Of a DNA stretch of 64,000 bases, positions 35,550 to 44,230 are shown in pieces. The notes under the pieces were generated by a model. The model saw only the letters and a list, made by a program, of their open reading frames with translations. It was not told where the DNA came from and searched no databases. The position numbers were made by a program, and so were the translations under genes. Source of the stretch: an uncultured Armatimonadota bacterium (GTDB lineage Bacteria; Armatimonadota; Fimbriimonadia; Fimbriimonadales; Fimbriimonadaceae); assembly GCA_903833215.1 (NCBI GenBank), contig CAILEM010000154.1, positions 1-64,000 on the forward strand, in the 5' to 3' direction. The first letter of the stretch is position 1; each line of letters starts with the position of its first letter.

Positions 35550-36560
35550 CTAGATTTCCAAAACACTCACAGGCCGGTTGCCTTCATCGAGAGACGTGAT
35601 CGCGGCTTGAATCGCGATTTGGGCGGCGAGACCTTCGGCACCGGAACCGTCTACTTGCTCGGGAGTTCCACCATTGGCGATGTGCTGAATGAATTTCGTG
35701 AGCCGTTCGCGGAAGGTGTCGTCGAAGTCTCGATAGCCACCAAAGACTGGATTAGCGACGACGCGCCGCTCGGCAGATGCGGCAGGGAAGAGGGTGGCTT
35801 GGTGCCACATCTCATCAATGACGACTCGGCCACCCGTCCCTCCGACTTCACATCTCTCTACACTGTGGGCACGGGCGATGTCGTAGCTAGAGGTCAGATG
35901 GCCAACGGCACCCGACTCAAAGCGCATATTGATGCTTGCCGTAGACCAGATATTTCTGTTCGGTGCCACAGTCGCGAAGCACTGCACGGTTTCAATGGGT
36001 CCACAGAGCCACTGCATCAGGTTCACCGAATGCGGATTCAGCGCCTTGAGGTGGTAGTTCTTGGTTTCGAACTCACCGAATCGTCCGATCCAGAGCGCCA
36101 TATTGCAGAACAGCGTGTGACCGAGTTCACCGGCGTTCACCCACTGCTTAGCTGCATAGGCAGCCGGAGTAAACCGATGGTTGAAGTCGATCGCAAAACA
36201 GCGTTTGAGCTTGTCAGCCATTGCGACCATCTCGCGAGCCCGGGCAATCTCGTTCGAAATGGGCTTTTCGCACAGAACATGACAACCATGTTCAAGTGCT
36301 TGCATCGTTGGCTCGTAGTGGTCGCTTGAATATTCGAAGCCTCCCGTTGCGACACTTACAACCGTTGGATCGATCGCGTTGAGCATCTCAGTGAGGTCGG
36401 TGAAGCAAGGAACACCGTACAAAGCACCTGCCGCTTGTGCCTTTTCTGGAATTCTGTCGCAAACCGCCACGAGGTCTGCGACAGAATCCGCCTTATAGAT
36501 CCGCGAGTGCAGGTTGCCAATATGCCCCAACCCAACGACTGCAGTTCTAACAGATTTCAT
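35550..36560 (-). CDS. Gfo/Idh/MocA-family oxidoreductase
   Basis: 336 residues. Rossmann loop VRTAVVGLGHIGNLHSRIY and EKP motif HVLCEKPISNEIA are both canonical, with the active-site strand AIDFNHRFTPAAYAAKQW. The last gene of the minus cluster, one base after its paralogue's stop; the two share HVLCEKP and the NNN/NHxF element. No terminator follows on the minus strand. Confidence 0.9.
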   Translation of the reverse strand: MKSVRTAVVGLGHIGNLHSRIYKADSVADLVAVCDRIPEKAQAAGALYGVPCFTDLTEMLNAIDPTVVSVATGGFEYSSDHYEPTMQALEHGCHVLCEKPISNEIARAREMVAMADKLKRCFAIDFNHRFTPAAYAAKQWVNAGELGHTLFCNMALWIGRFGEFETKNYHLKALNPHSVNLMQWLCGPIETVQCFATVAPNRNIWSTASINMRFESGAVGHLTSSYDIARAHSVERCEVGGTGGRVVIDEMWHQATLFPAASAERRVVANPVFGGYRDFDDTFRERLTKFIQHIANGGTPEQVDGSGAEGLAAQIAIQAAITSLDEGNRPVSVLEI

Positions 36561-36561
36561 G

Positions 36562-37653
36562 CTAAATGCGCTCGACTACAGGGTCGCCGTGGGCAGCAGG
36601 CAAAGCATGCGGGCGAACTAACTCGCCACCCTGCTCATAAGAGTCGATAACGGCAAAGATATACTCCATCGTTGCCAATGCATCTCGCCCAGAAGCCCGA
36701 ATATGTTCGGGATGCACCTTGTTCGTAACATCTTCCAAGAACGCGTGAATGCGATCGGGGAAGGTCTGTTCAAAATTGGTAATTCCGGTGTTGGTCACAA
36801 CCGGTTCCGGCTTGCCATCCTTTGTTGGTGCGCCCCAGTAAGTCAGTTTCTCGACACAGTTCTCGATACAGAATGTGCCTTTGCTTCCGGCAACCTCAAA
36901 GCTCCACCAGCCACCGAGCCCCCACATTGCGTCGCCACGTTGACTCAGCAGATAGCCAACCGTGTCATCGGCGAAGCGGACATGCACGCTGTTGACGGAC
37001 AACAAGAGATCGCCTTTGTTCTTCCGGAAACCTGGCTTTGTTGAGAACGATTGTATATGGGTGATATCTCCGCAGAAGTGACGCATGACGCTAAACGGGT
37101 GGGTTAAGAACGCCTTCATGTGTCCGTAAGCCTGCTGAAACCTCGCGGAACCCTTTCCTCCGTAGGTGAATTCACCACCATCAAACCCAGTTTTGAACAG
37201 GGCATATACCGTTTCACCAATCTTGTCATCAGCCATTAGCTGCTTGGCGAGTCGGGAGGTTTCACTGAAATAGTGATTGAGGTTGCACCCAAGGTAGAGC
37301 TTCTTCTTGGCAGCGACGCGAACCATTTCACGACATTCTTCAATGTTGTTTGACAGTGGCTTTTCGCAAAGGACATGCTTTCCAGCCTCAAGAGCTTCCA
37401 TCGTTGGTTCAAAGTGCCAACTTCCATTTTCGTAGCCGCTGGTGGTGACGTCGACTATGTCGAGATCTTCATTCGCAAGCATTTGTTCAAGCGACTCATA
37501 CCCGCGTACGCCGTATTTCTCAGTCGCAGCGTCAACCCGCTCTTTGCGGACATCGCAAACTGCCACGAGTTCGGCCAACTCATCTTTCATATATGCGGCG
37601 GCGTGTACGTTTCCGATGCCGCCCATTCCAACCAATCCGATTTTGAGTTTCAT
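36562..37653 (-). CDS. Gfo/Idh/MocA-family oxidoreductase
   Basis: 363 residues. KIGLVGMGGIGNVHAAAY is the dinucleotide loop, HVLCEKPLSNNIEE the EKP motif, and GCNLNHYFSETSRLAKQ the NHxF element shared with the next gene. Likely oxidises a sugar or cyclitol hydroxyl with NAD. Two bases separate it from the sulfatase-like gene. The pair with the downstream gene looks like an old tandem duplication. Confidence 0.9.
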   Translation of the reverse strand: MKLKIGLVGMGGIGNVHAAAYMKDELAELVAVCDVRKERVDAATEKYGVRGYESLEQMLANEDLDIVDVTTSGYENGSWHFEPTMEALEAGKHVLCEKPLSNNIEECREMVRVAAKKKLYLGCNLNHYFSETSRLAKQLMADDKIGETVYALFKTGFDGGEFTYGGKGSARFQQAYGHMKAFLTHPFSVMRHFCGDITHIQSFSTKPGFRKNKGDLLLSVNSVHVRFADDTVGYLLSQRGDAMWGLGGWWSFEVAGSKGTFCIENCVEKLTYWGAPTKDGKPEPVVTNTGITNFEQTFPDRIHAFLEDVTNKVHPEHIRASGRDALATMEYIFAVIDSYEQGGELVRPHALPAAHGDPVVERI

Positions 37654-37655
37654 GG

Positions 37656-39050
37656 CTACTTATTTCCTTCCGTCTGTTTTGCTTGCAGTTTTTGGGCTGC
37701 TCCGGGAGTACCTATGTGAAGCGTGTCGTAAGCCTGCTGTGAACTTTCGAAGTATTCGATCCCTTCGGCACCATGCCAGCCTGGTTGATTGGTGATCGGG
37801 TTTTTCAAGCCCGTCTTCTGTTCACGGAAGTGGATCCAATTATCCATTCGGCCTTTTAGGAAGGCAACTACATCGGGCGAGGCTTCAGCGACGTTATTGA
37901 GTTCTTCGGGGTCTTGGATCAGGTTATACAATTCCACCGGAGGTTTGAAGTGAAAGTCTGGTTCAAGACTCACGATGAGTTTCCATTCGGGAGTGCGCCA
38001 TCCATGCTTGCGCATCCATGTGCACTCTGTGAAGTAGAACTCCGGTGTGTGCGTAGCGATATGTCCCTGGGCCATGGGTAGAAGGCTGCTACCATCGAAC
38101 TCATCGGCTACTGCAATCCCGGCAAGGTCAAGGATTGTTGGCACGAGATCCATGTGGCGGGCATACCCGTTGACGCGCTTGCCAGCTGGCATTTTGCCGG
38201 GATAACGAATGATGAGGGGCACGTGAAGGGTGTTGTCGTAGGTGCCATGGTGATCGAACCAGCATTCGTGCTCGTCAAGCGTTTCACCATGGTCAGCGGT
38301 TACCACGACAATCGTATTTTCGGCGATACCTAGGCTCTCAATGGCCGTGAAAATTCTTTGGATACACGAATCCATGTAGGCGATCGCGCCATCGTATTGA
38401 GCGACTTCATACTTTGCATCGGTAATTCCTTCAGGCATCCAAGATGCGAAGTAGTCGCAGAACGGCTTGAATTCCATCACCGGCCTCATAGAGGTCTTGG
38501 TTGGGTCGCAGGGGTCACCCTGATAGAAAATCTGGTCGAATGGAGGAGGCGGCAGGTAAGGACTGTGTGGGTCCATGTGGCGCATAAACAGGAAGAATGG
38601 CTCCTCTGAACTTGCCAGCCTTTCAAGTTCAGGAATTAAAACGGTGTTGAGGTTTTCTGCTTTGTGGCTGTATCCGTCGGCTCCAGGACCCCATCCCTCA
38701 AAGTCGAGGTACTTGTCAAAACCGCGCACCGATGGTGACTGAAATCCGACGCACGTCGTCGTGTATTTCGCTTCTTTGAGGATTGCCTGGATGGGCCGAA
38801 TATCCTCGTGCATTTCCCCCTTGTGTCGTAGGGCAACGACTTGAGTTCGGAACACGTCCATCCCCGTGAGCATGTTTGCGTAGGCGCTCGTGGTGGGAAT
38901 GTGTGGGCTGAAGTAATTCTCAAAGACGGTCGCATCCTTTGCGAACTCGTTAATGTGGGGCGTTGTATTTCGGTTGTATCCGTGCAGGCTCATGTGGTCG
39001 GCACGAAGCGAGTCGATTCCTAAGAGAATGATGTTTGGTTTCGTTGGCAT
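37656..39050 (-). CDS. Alkaline-phosphatase-superfamily (sulfatase-like) enzyme with Thr at the formylglycine site
   Basis: 464 residues, cytoplasmic-looking (no signal peptide). Metal ligands of the sulfatase fold are present: NIILLGIDSLRADHM (Asp 13), VVTADHGETLDEH and HGTYDNTLHVPLIIRYPG. Sulfatases carry CxPSR at the position ten residues before the G of LTG; here the segment is IPTTSAYANMLTG, so residue 53 is Thr and the Arg position is Tyr 57. A thiol or Ser for formylglycine is therefore missing. Thr nucleophiles occur in phosphotransferases of the same superfamily (for example LtaS), so phosphodiesterase or phosphotransferase activity is as likely as sulfatase. The neighbouring sulfotransferase keeps a link to sulfate esters open. 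Confidence 0.82.
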   Translation of the reverse strand: MPTKPNIILLGIDSLRADHMSLHGYNRNTTPHINEFAKDATVFENYFSPHIPTTSAYANMLTGMDVFRTQVVALRHKGEMHEDIRPIQAILKEAKYTTTCVGFQSPSVRGFDKYLDFEGWGPGADGYSHKAENLNTVLIPELERLASSEEPFFLFMRHMDPHSPYLPPPPFDQIFYQGDPCDPTKTSMRPVMEFKPFCDYFASWMPEGITDAKYEVAQYDGAIAYMDSCIQRIFTAIESLGIAENTIVVVTADHGETLDEHECWFDHHGTYDNTLHVPLIIRYPGKMPAGKRVNGYARHMDLVPTILDLAGIAVADEFDGSSLLPMAQGHIATHTPEFYFTECTWMRKHGWRTPEWKLIVSLEPDFHFKPPVELYNLIQDPEELNNVAEASPDVVAFLKGRMDNWIHFREQKTGLKNPITNQPGWHGAEGIEYFESSQQAYDTLHIGTPGAAQKLQAKQTEGNK

Positions 39051-39065
39051 CTCTGTGTTTCCTAA

Positions 39066-39863
39066 TTAACGAGTGGCGCAAGCTTGGACGCAAGCCTGCA
39101 TATGGCCGCGGGACTCAGCGGCAATGACACAACATTGTTCGATCGAGTAGTCCTTCGCGCCGATAATCTCCAGATCAACTGGGCCGGCATAGCCGTGATC
39201 AGCCAAAACTTTGATGTATCCCAGTAGATCAATATCACCTCGACCGTTGGCTTGCATTTCTGGTTTTCCGGGCCCTTGTTGCATTCCCTTGCAGTCCCGA
39301 ATGTGGACGTGTTTCACGCGGGAAATGACAGCCTTGAGTGCCTCAACTGGATTTTCGCCAGCGCGATGGATATGGGAAGGGTCCATGTCAATTCCGAAGT
39401 TCGGTGAACTAATTGCCGACATCGCCTGTAGCGTTGTAGGTGTGTTGTCAATCGACGCGCCGACGTGAGCCTTTACGCAGAGTATGACTCCGTACTTCTC
39501 TGCCAGCTTGGATAAATTGCCAAGTGAGTCGATGGATTGCTGAAGGCTTTCCAGATTCCCAGTCGTACCGCCGGGGCCACAGTTGATGATAGGGATGCCG
39601 ATTTCAGCAGCAGCTTGAAATGCAGCTTCCATGACCACTGGATCCTGCGACGGCTGTTCCATCGCCAAGAGCTCTAGGCTGTACGTTTTCGAAAGACGTT
39701 TAATCTCTTCCGCGACCTCCTGCCAGCGGTCAATCACAAGGTGCTCGCTCATTCCGCCAATGGCGGACATCTCAATGCCGTCGTAGCCCGCCATTGCTAG
39801 GCATCGAAATGCCGTTTCCATATCGTATCCGCCAAAAAGAACCGAATTTGCTCCAAATTTCAT
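39066..39863 (-). CDS. Sugar phosphate isomerase/epimerase-type TIM barrel
   Basis: 265 residues from the ATG at 39863, which overlaps the sulfotransferase stop as ATGA; a longer frame to 39947 lies inside that gene. Barrel motifs include KFGANSVLFGGYDMETAF, LELLAMEQPSQDP, NFGIDMDPSHIHRAGENP, VKHVHIRDCKG and GPVDLEIIGAKDY, which provide the usual Glu/Asp/His metal set. It corresponds in the plus-strand operon to the gene at 27878, so both clusters pair this fold with Gfo/Idh/MocA enzymes. Confidence 0.85.
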   Translation of the reverse strand: MKFGANSVLFGGYDMETAFRCLAMAGYDGIEMSAIGGMSEHLVIDRWQEVAEEIKRLSKTYSLELLAMEQPSQDPVVMEAAFQAAAEIGIPIINCGPGGTTGNLESLQQSIDSLGNLSKLAEKYGVILCVKAHVGASIDNTPTTLQAMSAISSPNFGIDMDPSHIHRAGENPVEALKAVISRVKHVHIRDCKGMQQGPGKPEMQANGRGDIDLLGYIKVLADHGYAGPVDLEIIGAKDYSIEQCCVIAAESRGHMQACVQACATR

Positions 39864-40588
39864 GACTGGTTGACCTCCCATGGCCCGTTGTAAAGTGCTT
39901 CTGAAGGGAAGATGTCGAACGCATCGGAGTGCTGCATCTGCCTCCACCGACCCACCGAATCGACGCGTATCGGTATCGTCGCCATTGGGATACCCAGGAA
40001 TCCTTCCAAGCGTCGTAACGTATCCTGCTGACGAATAATGAACTCCTCAAACCGCACATCGATTCGGTTGGCGGGGGATGGGGTGTTCTTCATGATCTCA
40101 AACTGATACTGCCAACTGATCGCCCTTCGTTTGATCAAATCGTCAGTAAAGTCATAGGGCACCCCGAAATCGGAGAGGTCGTCGGTAAGGTGCCCATCCA
40201 AAACGTTATCTCTAGGGTCTCGAACCCAATAGATATAGTGCGCCTCTGGAAATATCCGAACAATCCAAGGCAGGATTAGCGTGGTTTCCGGAAGTTTCCA
40301 ACCTTTGTTCGTGAAGTCACTGTTTAGGACTGAGGACAGATAGGATTCAACCAAACGGGTGAAAGCGGGATCGATCGGCCCTGAATGGAGTCCTGAGAAG
40401 TCCCAGTTGAGACCGCCCTGGTGAACGACATATTTGGCCATCACGCGACAGGCTTCGTATAAGTCTTGAGGAGGAAGTAAGTCGCCCGACTTGTTCAGTT
40501 GGTCGCCCATAAACACACCGCTTTCCGACAAGGTGTGCGACATCGCCCTCGTCCCTGAGTGACCCCGTCCAATGACCGTAATGAGCAT
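39860..40588 (-). CDS. Sulfotransferase-family protein
   Basis: 242 residues from the ATG at 40588 (the frame is open to 40633). The PAPS-binding loop is the N-terminal ITVIGRGHSGTRAMSHTL and the 3'-phosphate motif is YIYWVRDPRDNVLDG. Such enzymes transfer sulfate from PAPS to a hydroxyl; some bacterial members of this fold act on glycans or lipids. First gene of the minus cluster, so it may modify a substrate that the downstream enzymes later process. Its sugar target is unknown. Confidence 0.8.
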   Translation of the reverse strand: MLITVIGRGHSGTRAMSHTLSESGVFMGDQLNKSGDLLPPQDLYEACRVMAKYVVHQGGLNWDFSGLHSGPIDPAFTRLVESYLSSVLNSDFTNKGWKLPETTLILPWIVRIFPEAHYIYWVRDPRDNVLDGHLTDDLSDFGVPYDFTDDLIKRRAISWQYQFEIMKNTPSPANRIDVRFEEFIIRQQDTLRRLEGFLGIPMATIPIRVDSVGRWRQMQHSDAFDIFPSEALYNGPWEVNQS

Positions 40589-40695
40589 CTCGTTTCGCGA
40601 ACAGACTACTCCAAAAGTGACGAGTATCCCCACTCGGGGGGGCTCTCAAAAGCGACATTTACTTGTTTCGTCAAAAGCCCCAGAGATTACGCTGA

Positions 40696-41103
40696 TTACG
40701 GCTTTCGATTCATGACGGTTTTTGACTTGAGGCTGCCCGTGGAAGTAAGGGTCAGTTTATCCCCCGACAACTCAACCGAGTAAGCAGCAACATTTCCAGC
40801 TTGATCCTTGAAGAGCATGTTGCCGCCCTTGATAGCCCAGTTACCAGTTAGGTGAGATTCGATGGGCTTTTGCTTGGATACCTGGATGGTTTGGTCAAGC
40901 TTGTACGATCCACTTTTATCGATCGTATAGGTCGCATCCCCAACTTCAGACTTCCATGTGCCTGCGTATTTAACATCCGGAGATCCTTCAAATGCGACCG
41001 ACGGTTTATCGGGCTCAATGACTTCGGTGTCGTCTTTTTTGCATCCTTGAGCAAAGAACACGCTGGAGAGGCCGATGAAGGCTAAAAATTGGAGTTTCTT
41101 CAA
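40696..41103 (-). CDS. Small lipoprotein with beta-rich domain
   Basis: 135 residues. Lipobox FFAQGCKK at residues ~17-22. The mature domain alternates strand-like segments (YAGTWKSEVGDATYTIDKSG, GNWAIKGGNMLFKDQAGN, VELSGDKLTLTSTG) reminiscent of small lipocalin or META-like copper/stress lipoproteins. Function unknown. It follows the lipoprotein-pseudopilin pair on the same strand after a hairpin. Confidence 0.7.
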   Translation of the reverse strand: MKKLQFLAFIGLSSVFFAQGCKKDDTEVIEPDKPSVAFEGSPDVKYAGTWKSEVGDATYTIDKSGSYKLDQTIQVSKQKPIESHLTGNWAIKGGNMLFKDQAGNVAAYSVELSGDKLTLTSTGSLKSKTVMNRKP

Positions 41104-41115
41104 AACACAAATTCC

Positions 41116-41140
41116 TTGGGCCGACTTTCGTCGGCCCAGG
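41116..41140 (-). terminator. Hairpin between two lipoprotein genes
   Basis: TGGGCCGAC pairs with GTCGGCCCA around TTTC. On the minus strand it is followed by AGGAATTTGTGTTTTG, a weak T-rich tail. Lies in the 47-base gap between the genes, so it may attenuate rather than stop transcription. Confidence 0.5.
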
Positions 41141-41150
41141 CAATAGGGTC

Positions 41151-41435
41151 CTAGTGGGCACCCTGTTGTCTCATCATCTGCATCGCTTTAACGCGAGCAG
41201 GATCTGAGCTCATTTTTTCTTGGGCCTGCGCTTGACCCATGGCGGCTGCCGCCGAAGCTTTCGCTTCAGCAGGCATCGTGCTTGGCAGATCCTGTGCCGA
41301 CTTCGGCGCGGCGGCGGCAGCCTTTTTAGCTACTTCCGGGTCCGAACCTGCACTTCCGCTGTCGCATCCAATGAGGAGTGCGGACGAGAGTCCGACTGCA
41401 ACGAGGATCGAGGCTATCTTGCGTATGCTGCGCAT
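41151..41435 (-). CDS. Small Ala-rich lipoprotein paired with a pseudopilin
   Basis: 94 residues from the ATG at 41435 (the frame is open to 41465). Signal MRSIRKIASILVAVGL and lipobox LLIGC. The mature protein is Ala/Gln/Lys rich without recognisable fold. The start overlaps the last 22 bases of the pseudopilin gene, so translation is coupled. It is the second pseudopilin-then-lipoprotein arrangement in the window. Confidence 0.7.
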   Translation of the reverse strand: MRSIRKIASILVAVGLSSALLIGCDSGSAGSDPEVAKKAAAAAPKSAQDLPSTMPAEAKASAAAAMGQAQAQEKMSSDPARVKAMQMMRQQGAH

Positions 41436-42292
41436 GCGTTTCCTGGGGTGAACAACCAGTCCCAATTGTCGTTATAGTTCGTCGACTTGCCTTTCACGTA
41501 AACGTACTTGCACCAGTTGAATGCACCCTTCTTTACGTACTTGGCATGGCCATCTGCGAATGCTGAGTTCAAGCCTTCTGTGTAGCGATATCGAGGCATC
41601 GCCCATGTTGGCCAGTAAGTTGCATCCAGATCCCATTTTTCAGCTGACGTTGGGCCAGTGAAGACGGGTGGCCACTGACCGCCGCCGAACCACCACCAGG
41701 AACTATCTGCGACATCGCCGCTTGCTCCCCAGTCTGGGTTAACGCCAACGGTCCATGTTGCCGAGATGTTTGCAGGTGCATCGAGTTCAGTGGTCGAAAC
41801 CGAAGGGAACGGTGCGCTACCTGTGGGTTTTCCAGTGTTCGTGTCCTGGTCGCAGCGGCTGCTTCCGGCAGCGTTATCCCACTGGCATTGTGCAGGCATC
41901 AAGTTGTTGTTCGCTTCGTAAACGCCACGAACACCCGTCTTGGCTGGGGTTTCCCAGATTCCGCCCTGGGCGAATTCCTGGGACTTGTTGCCATCCCAAT
42001 AAAGGGTCTTGCCGTTGTTGACGTAAGGGAGAATGGCTTCTCGCCATGTATGAGGAGTTTGCCAACCCCAGAGGTTCACATTGCTTGTATAGACTTCGCG
42101 TGGAAACACGTCGTCGTTGTCACCCACATACATGTGAATGCCGAGCGAATGCTGCTTGGTGTTGGAGAGGTCTAGAGTCTTCTTCGCTGCAGTCTTGGCC
42201 TGTGCGAACACGGGGAAGAGGATGGCGGCGAGAATGGCAATGATTGCGATGACGACTAGAAGTTCAATTAAAGTAAATGCTTTACGATTCAT
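41414..42292 (-). CDS. Pseudopilin-like protein (DUF1559-type)
   Basis: 292 residues: [33 protein letters not shown], then a Trp-rich globular domain (ADSSWWWFGGGQWPPVFTG) ending EGLNSAFADGHAKYVKKG, the DUF1559-like DGHxxY. A third copy of the near-identical N-terminus in the window, and the second linked to a lipoprotein gene. The ~170 bases upstream to the AAA ATPase gene include AT-rich promoter-like sequence (TAGAAT) but no clear -35. Confidence 0.9.
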   Translation of the reverse strand: MNRKAFTLIELLVVIAIIAILAAILFPVFAQAKTAAKKTLDLSNTKQHSLGIHMYVGDNDDVFPREVYTSNVNLWGWQTPHTWREAILPYVNNGKTLYWDGNKSQEFAQGGIWETPAKTGVRGVYEANNNLMPAQCQWDNAAGSSRCDQDTNTGKPTGSAPFPSVSTTELDAPANISATWTVGVNPDWGASGDVADSSWWWFGGGQWPPVFTGPTSAEKWDLDATYWPTWAMPRYRYTEGLNSAFADGHAKYVKKGAFNWCKYVYVKGKSTNYNDNWDWLFTPGNACAAYAR

Positions 42293-42461
42293 TGTTCGAA
42301 ACCTCGACTGTGAGATTTAGGTTGAAACGCGGCCGCTTCGACCTTATTTCGGATGCACCATTTACGGGTAAATCAGAGATATTCTACACAACTTTTGACA
42401 GATTGCTGTGCAAATTGTTCACAAATATTCAGAGCCTAACGCTAAAAAGTGTGAATAAATT

Positions 42462-43256
42462 TTATTCCAATAATCGCTTGAGAAACGCCTTTGGATGCTC
42501 TAGGAATGAGCGAGTTAGTGTATAGTGCTCGGTCTCTTCGTACTCTACTTGGCGTATTCCGTCACCACTCAATTCATAGATAATGCTGTCGGGATATGCC
42601 ATCAAGATGGGTGAATGGGTGGCGATCACAAATTGGCATCCAGTGCGAACAAGCCAGTCGATTTCCTTCAGGGTCGCAATCTGTCGTGTCGGTGACAGCG
42701 CGGCCTCGGGCTCGTCCATGATAAAGAAGCTCTCTGCCTTCATGCGGTTCTGAACGATTGCCAGAAACATCTCACCATGTGATCTCGCGTGCAGTGATTT
42801 GTAGCCGTACCGCTGAATGAATTTCCGGTCTTCGATAGCCTCACGATCAATGTGAGAAGCGTAGTTGAAAACTGTTTCGGCTCTGAGGAAGAATCGGTCT
42901 CCAGGTCGGCGGTACAAACTTGATTGAATACGAATCGCGTCGTGAAGACCACCGTCGAGAGGTCGTACTTCGAAATTGGCGTTTGCATCTCCTCCCGATT
43001 CATCAAAATTGAGTCGAACCGCCATGGCTTCTAGCAGGGTGGATTTCCCAGATCCGTTCTCTCCGATGATGAAGGTTACGGCAGGATGTAAGTTCATCCG
43101 ACCCATCTTTTTGATCGCAGGGATAGAGTACGGGAAAGTATCCGGATCCCCGACTTCATCCCACACGATGTGGACTGAGTGAAAGAAGGGTTCCCTGTTT
43201 GCGGGGCGTGATTGCACAGTAGCCCACCGTACCTTGAGACTATAGGTGGGGGGCAA
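42462..43256 (-). CDS. AAA/ABC-type ATPase
   Basis: 264 residues. Walker A GENGSGKST (residues 65-73), an ABC-signature-like SHGE, Walker B FFIMDEPEAALSP and the H-loop-like FVIATHSPILM. No membrane domain or second subunit is visible. Such stand-alone ATPases of the AAA_15/AAA_21 group occur in repair, phage-defence or toxin roles; nothing nearby decides. TTG at 43256 is taken as start; a GTG at 43217 is possible. Divergent from the VOC gene with only ~15 bases between starts. Confidence 0.8.
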   Translation of the reverse strand: MPPTYSLKVRWATVQSRPANREPFFHSVHIVWDEVGDPDTFPYSIPAIKKMGRMNLHPAVTFIIGENGSGKSTLLEAMAVRLNFDESGGDANANFEVRPLDGGLHDAIRIQSSLYRRPGDRFFLRAETVFNYASHIDREAIEDRKFIQRYGYKSLHARSHGEMFLAIVQNRMKAESFFIMDEPEAALSPTRQIATLKEIDWLVRTGCQFVIATHSPILMAYPDSIIYELSGDGIRQVEYEETEHYTLTRSFLEHPKAFLKRLLE

Positions 43257-43271
43257 GAGTAGGATTCACTG

Positions 43272-43664
43272 ATGCGAATCTTGGAATCTATCCTTTACGC
43301 TGAAGATCTCGAGGCTGCCCACAGGTTTTATGTTGGGACCTTGGGCCTAGAACCGATCATCTTCGACCCTGCGCGCGATCTATTCCTTCGCTGTGATGGC
43401 AGCGTTCTGATCTTGTTTAAGGCCAGCAAAACTCGAGTACCCGATGCTGGAGTTCCGCCCCACGGAACGGATGGCAGTGGGCACCTCGCATTCTCCTGTT
43501 CCCATGAAGAAATCGCCACATGGAAACAGAAACTTGTAGGTGCATCCGTAGAAATCATCCAAGAGATCCACTGGCAAAACGGCGCTCACTCAATCTACTT
43601 CAAAGATCCAGCAGGCAATGTCTTGGAGTTCGCGACGCCAGACCTTTGGGGTTTGTCGAGCTGA
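43272..43664 (+). CDS. VOC-family (glyoxalase-like) protein
   Basis: 130 residues with the two beta-alpha-beta-beta-beta units: RILESILYAEDLEAAHRFYV and GHLAFSCSHEEIATWKQKL, followed by IYFKDPAGNVLEFATPDLW, the common end of VOC proteins. Usually a metal-dependent lyase, isomerase or resistance protein; the substrate is unknown. The start has TAGGAT upstream. The 3' end overlaps the convergent gene at 43595 by 70 bases. Confidence 0.85.
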   Translation: MRILESILYAEDLEAAHRFYVGTLGLEPIIFDPARDLFLRCDGSVLILFKASKTRVPDAGVPPHGTDGSGHLAFSCSHEEIATWKQKLVGASVEIIQEIHWQNGAHSIYFKDPAGNVLEFATPDLWGLSS

Positions 43665-44218
43665 GGTGCGAGGAAGCGAATGTGACTTCGATTCGTCACA
43701 AAGACTCCCTTTGGAACGAGGTCGAAGGCCGCTTGGACCTCGCTTTTCCTCTGTTCATGCAATAGCGGAGGCAGCGGACCACCTATCCATTTGTCTATGG
43801 GTGCATCTGTTCGGTAGGTCAATCGAAGTTCGTAGTTACCTGCATTTCCTGACAGTTTTTCGATGAGCTTCGGGTTCCAGTGGATCCATCCCTGCAACTC
43901 GATGAATTTTCGAGGTTCGATTTCTACGAATTCAGATAGGTTGACTGGGTTGGTGTTTCCACACGTTGGGTGCTCATCGAGATCGATCCATTCCGATGAA
44001 CCCAATCGGCGGCACGCGAATGCGACAAGCGGGCTTCTGAGGTCAGTTGCACCGACACCCCTCGGAACAACTCGGATCGACGCGGACGTTCGATTCGTAA
44101 CCCGGACTTTAAAGTTGAATGGTCGGCCAATCGTGACCGACCGCTTTGGCAATATAAAATCGAATGCCAAAGGAGAGCGGTCAGGCTGAAACAGGGCCAA
44201 GTACGCAAAAGCCAGCAT
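43595..44218 (-). CDS. Secreted protein with Ig-like region, unknown function
   Basis: 207 residues. The start MLAFAYLALFQPDRSPLAF may be an export signal. An Ig-like stretch (SVTIGRPFNFKVRVTNRT, KFIELQGWIHWN, GNYELRLTYRTDAP) resembles BsuPI-type or similar beta-sandwich inhibitors. Its 3' 70 bases lie inside the VOC gene on the other strand. The hairpin just 5' of it has its T-tract on the plus strand. Confidence 0.55.
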   Translation of the reverse strand: MLAFAYLALFQPDRSPLAFDFILPKRSVTIGRPFNFKVRVTNRTSASIRVVPRGVGATDLRSPLVAFACRRLGSSEWIDLDEHPTCGNTNPVNLSEFVEIEPRKFIELQGWIHWNPKLIEKLSGNAGNYELRLTYRTDAPIDKWIGGPLPPLLHEQRKSEVQAAFDLVPKGVFVTNRSHIRFLAPQLDKPQRSGVANSKTLPAGSLK

Positions 44219-44230
44219 CAGATGATTGGT

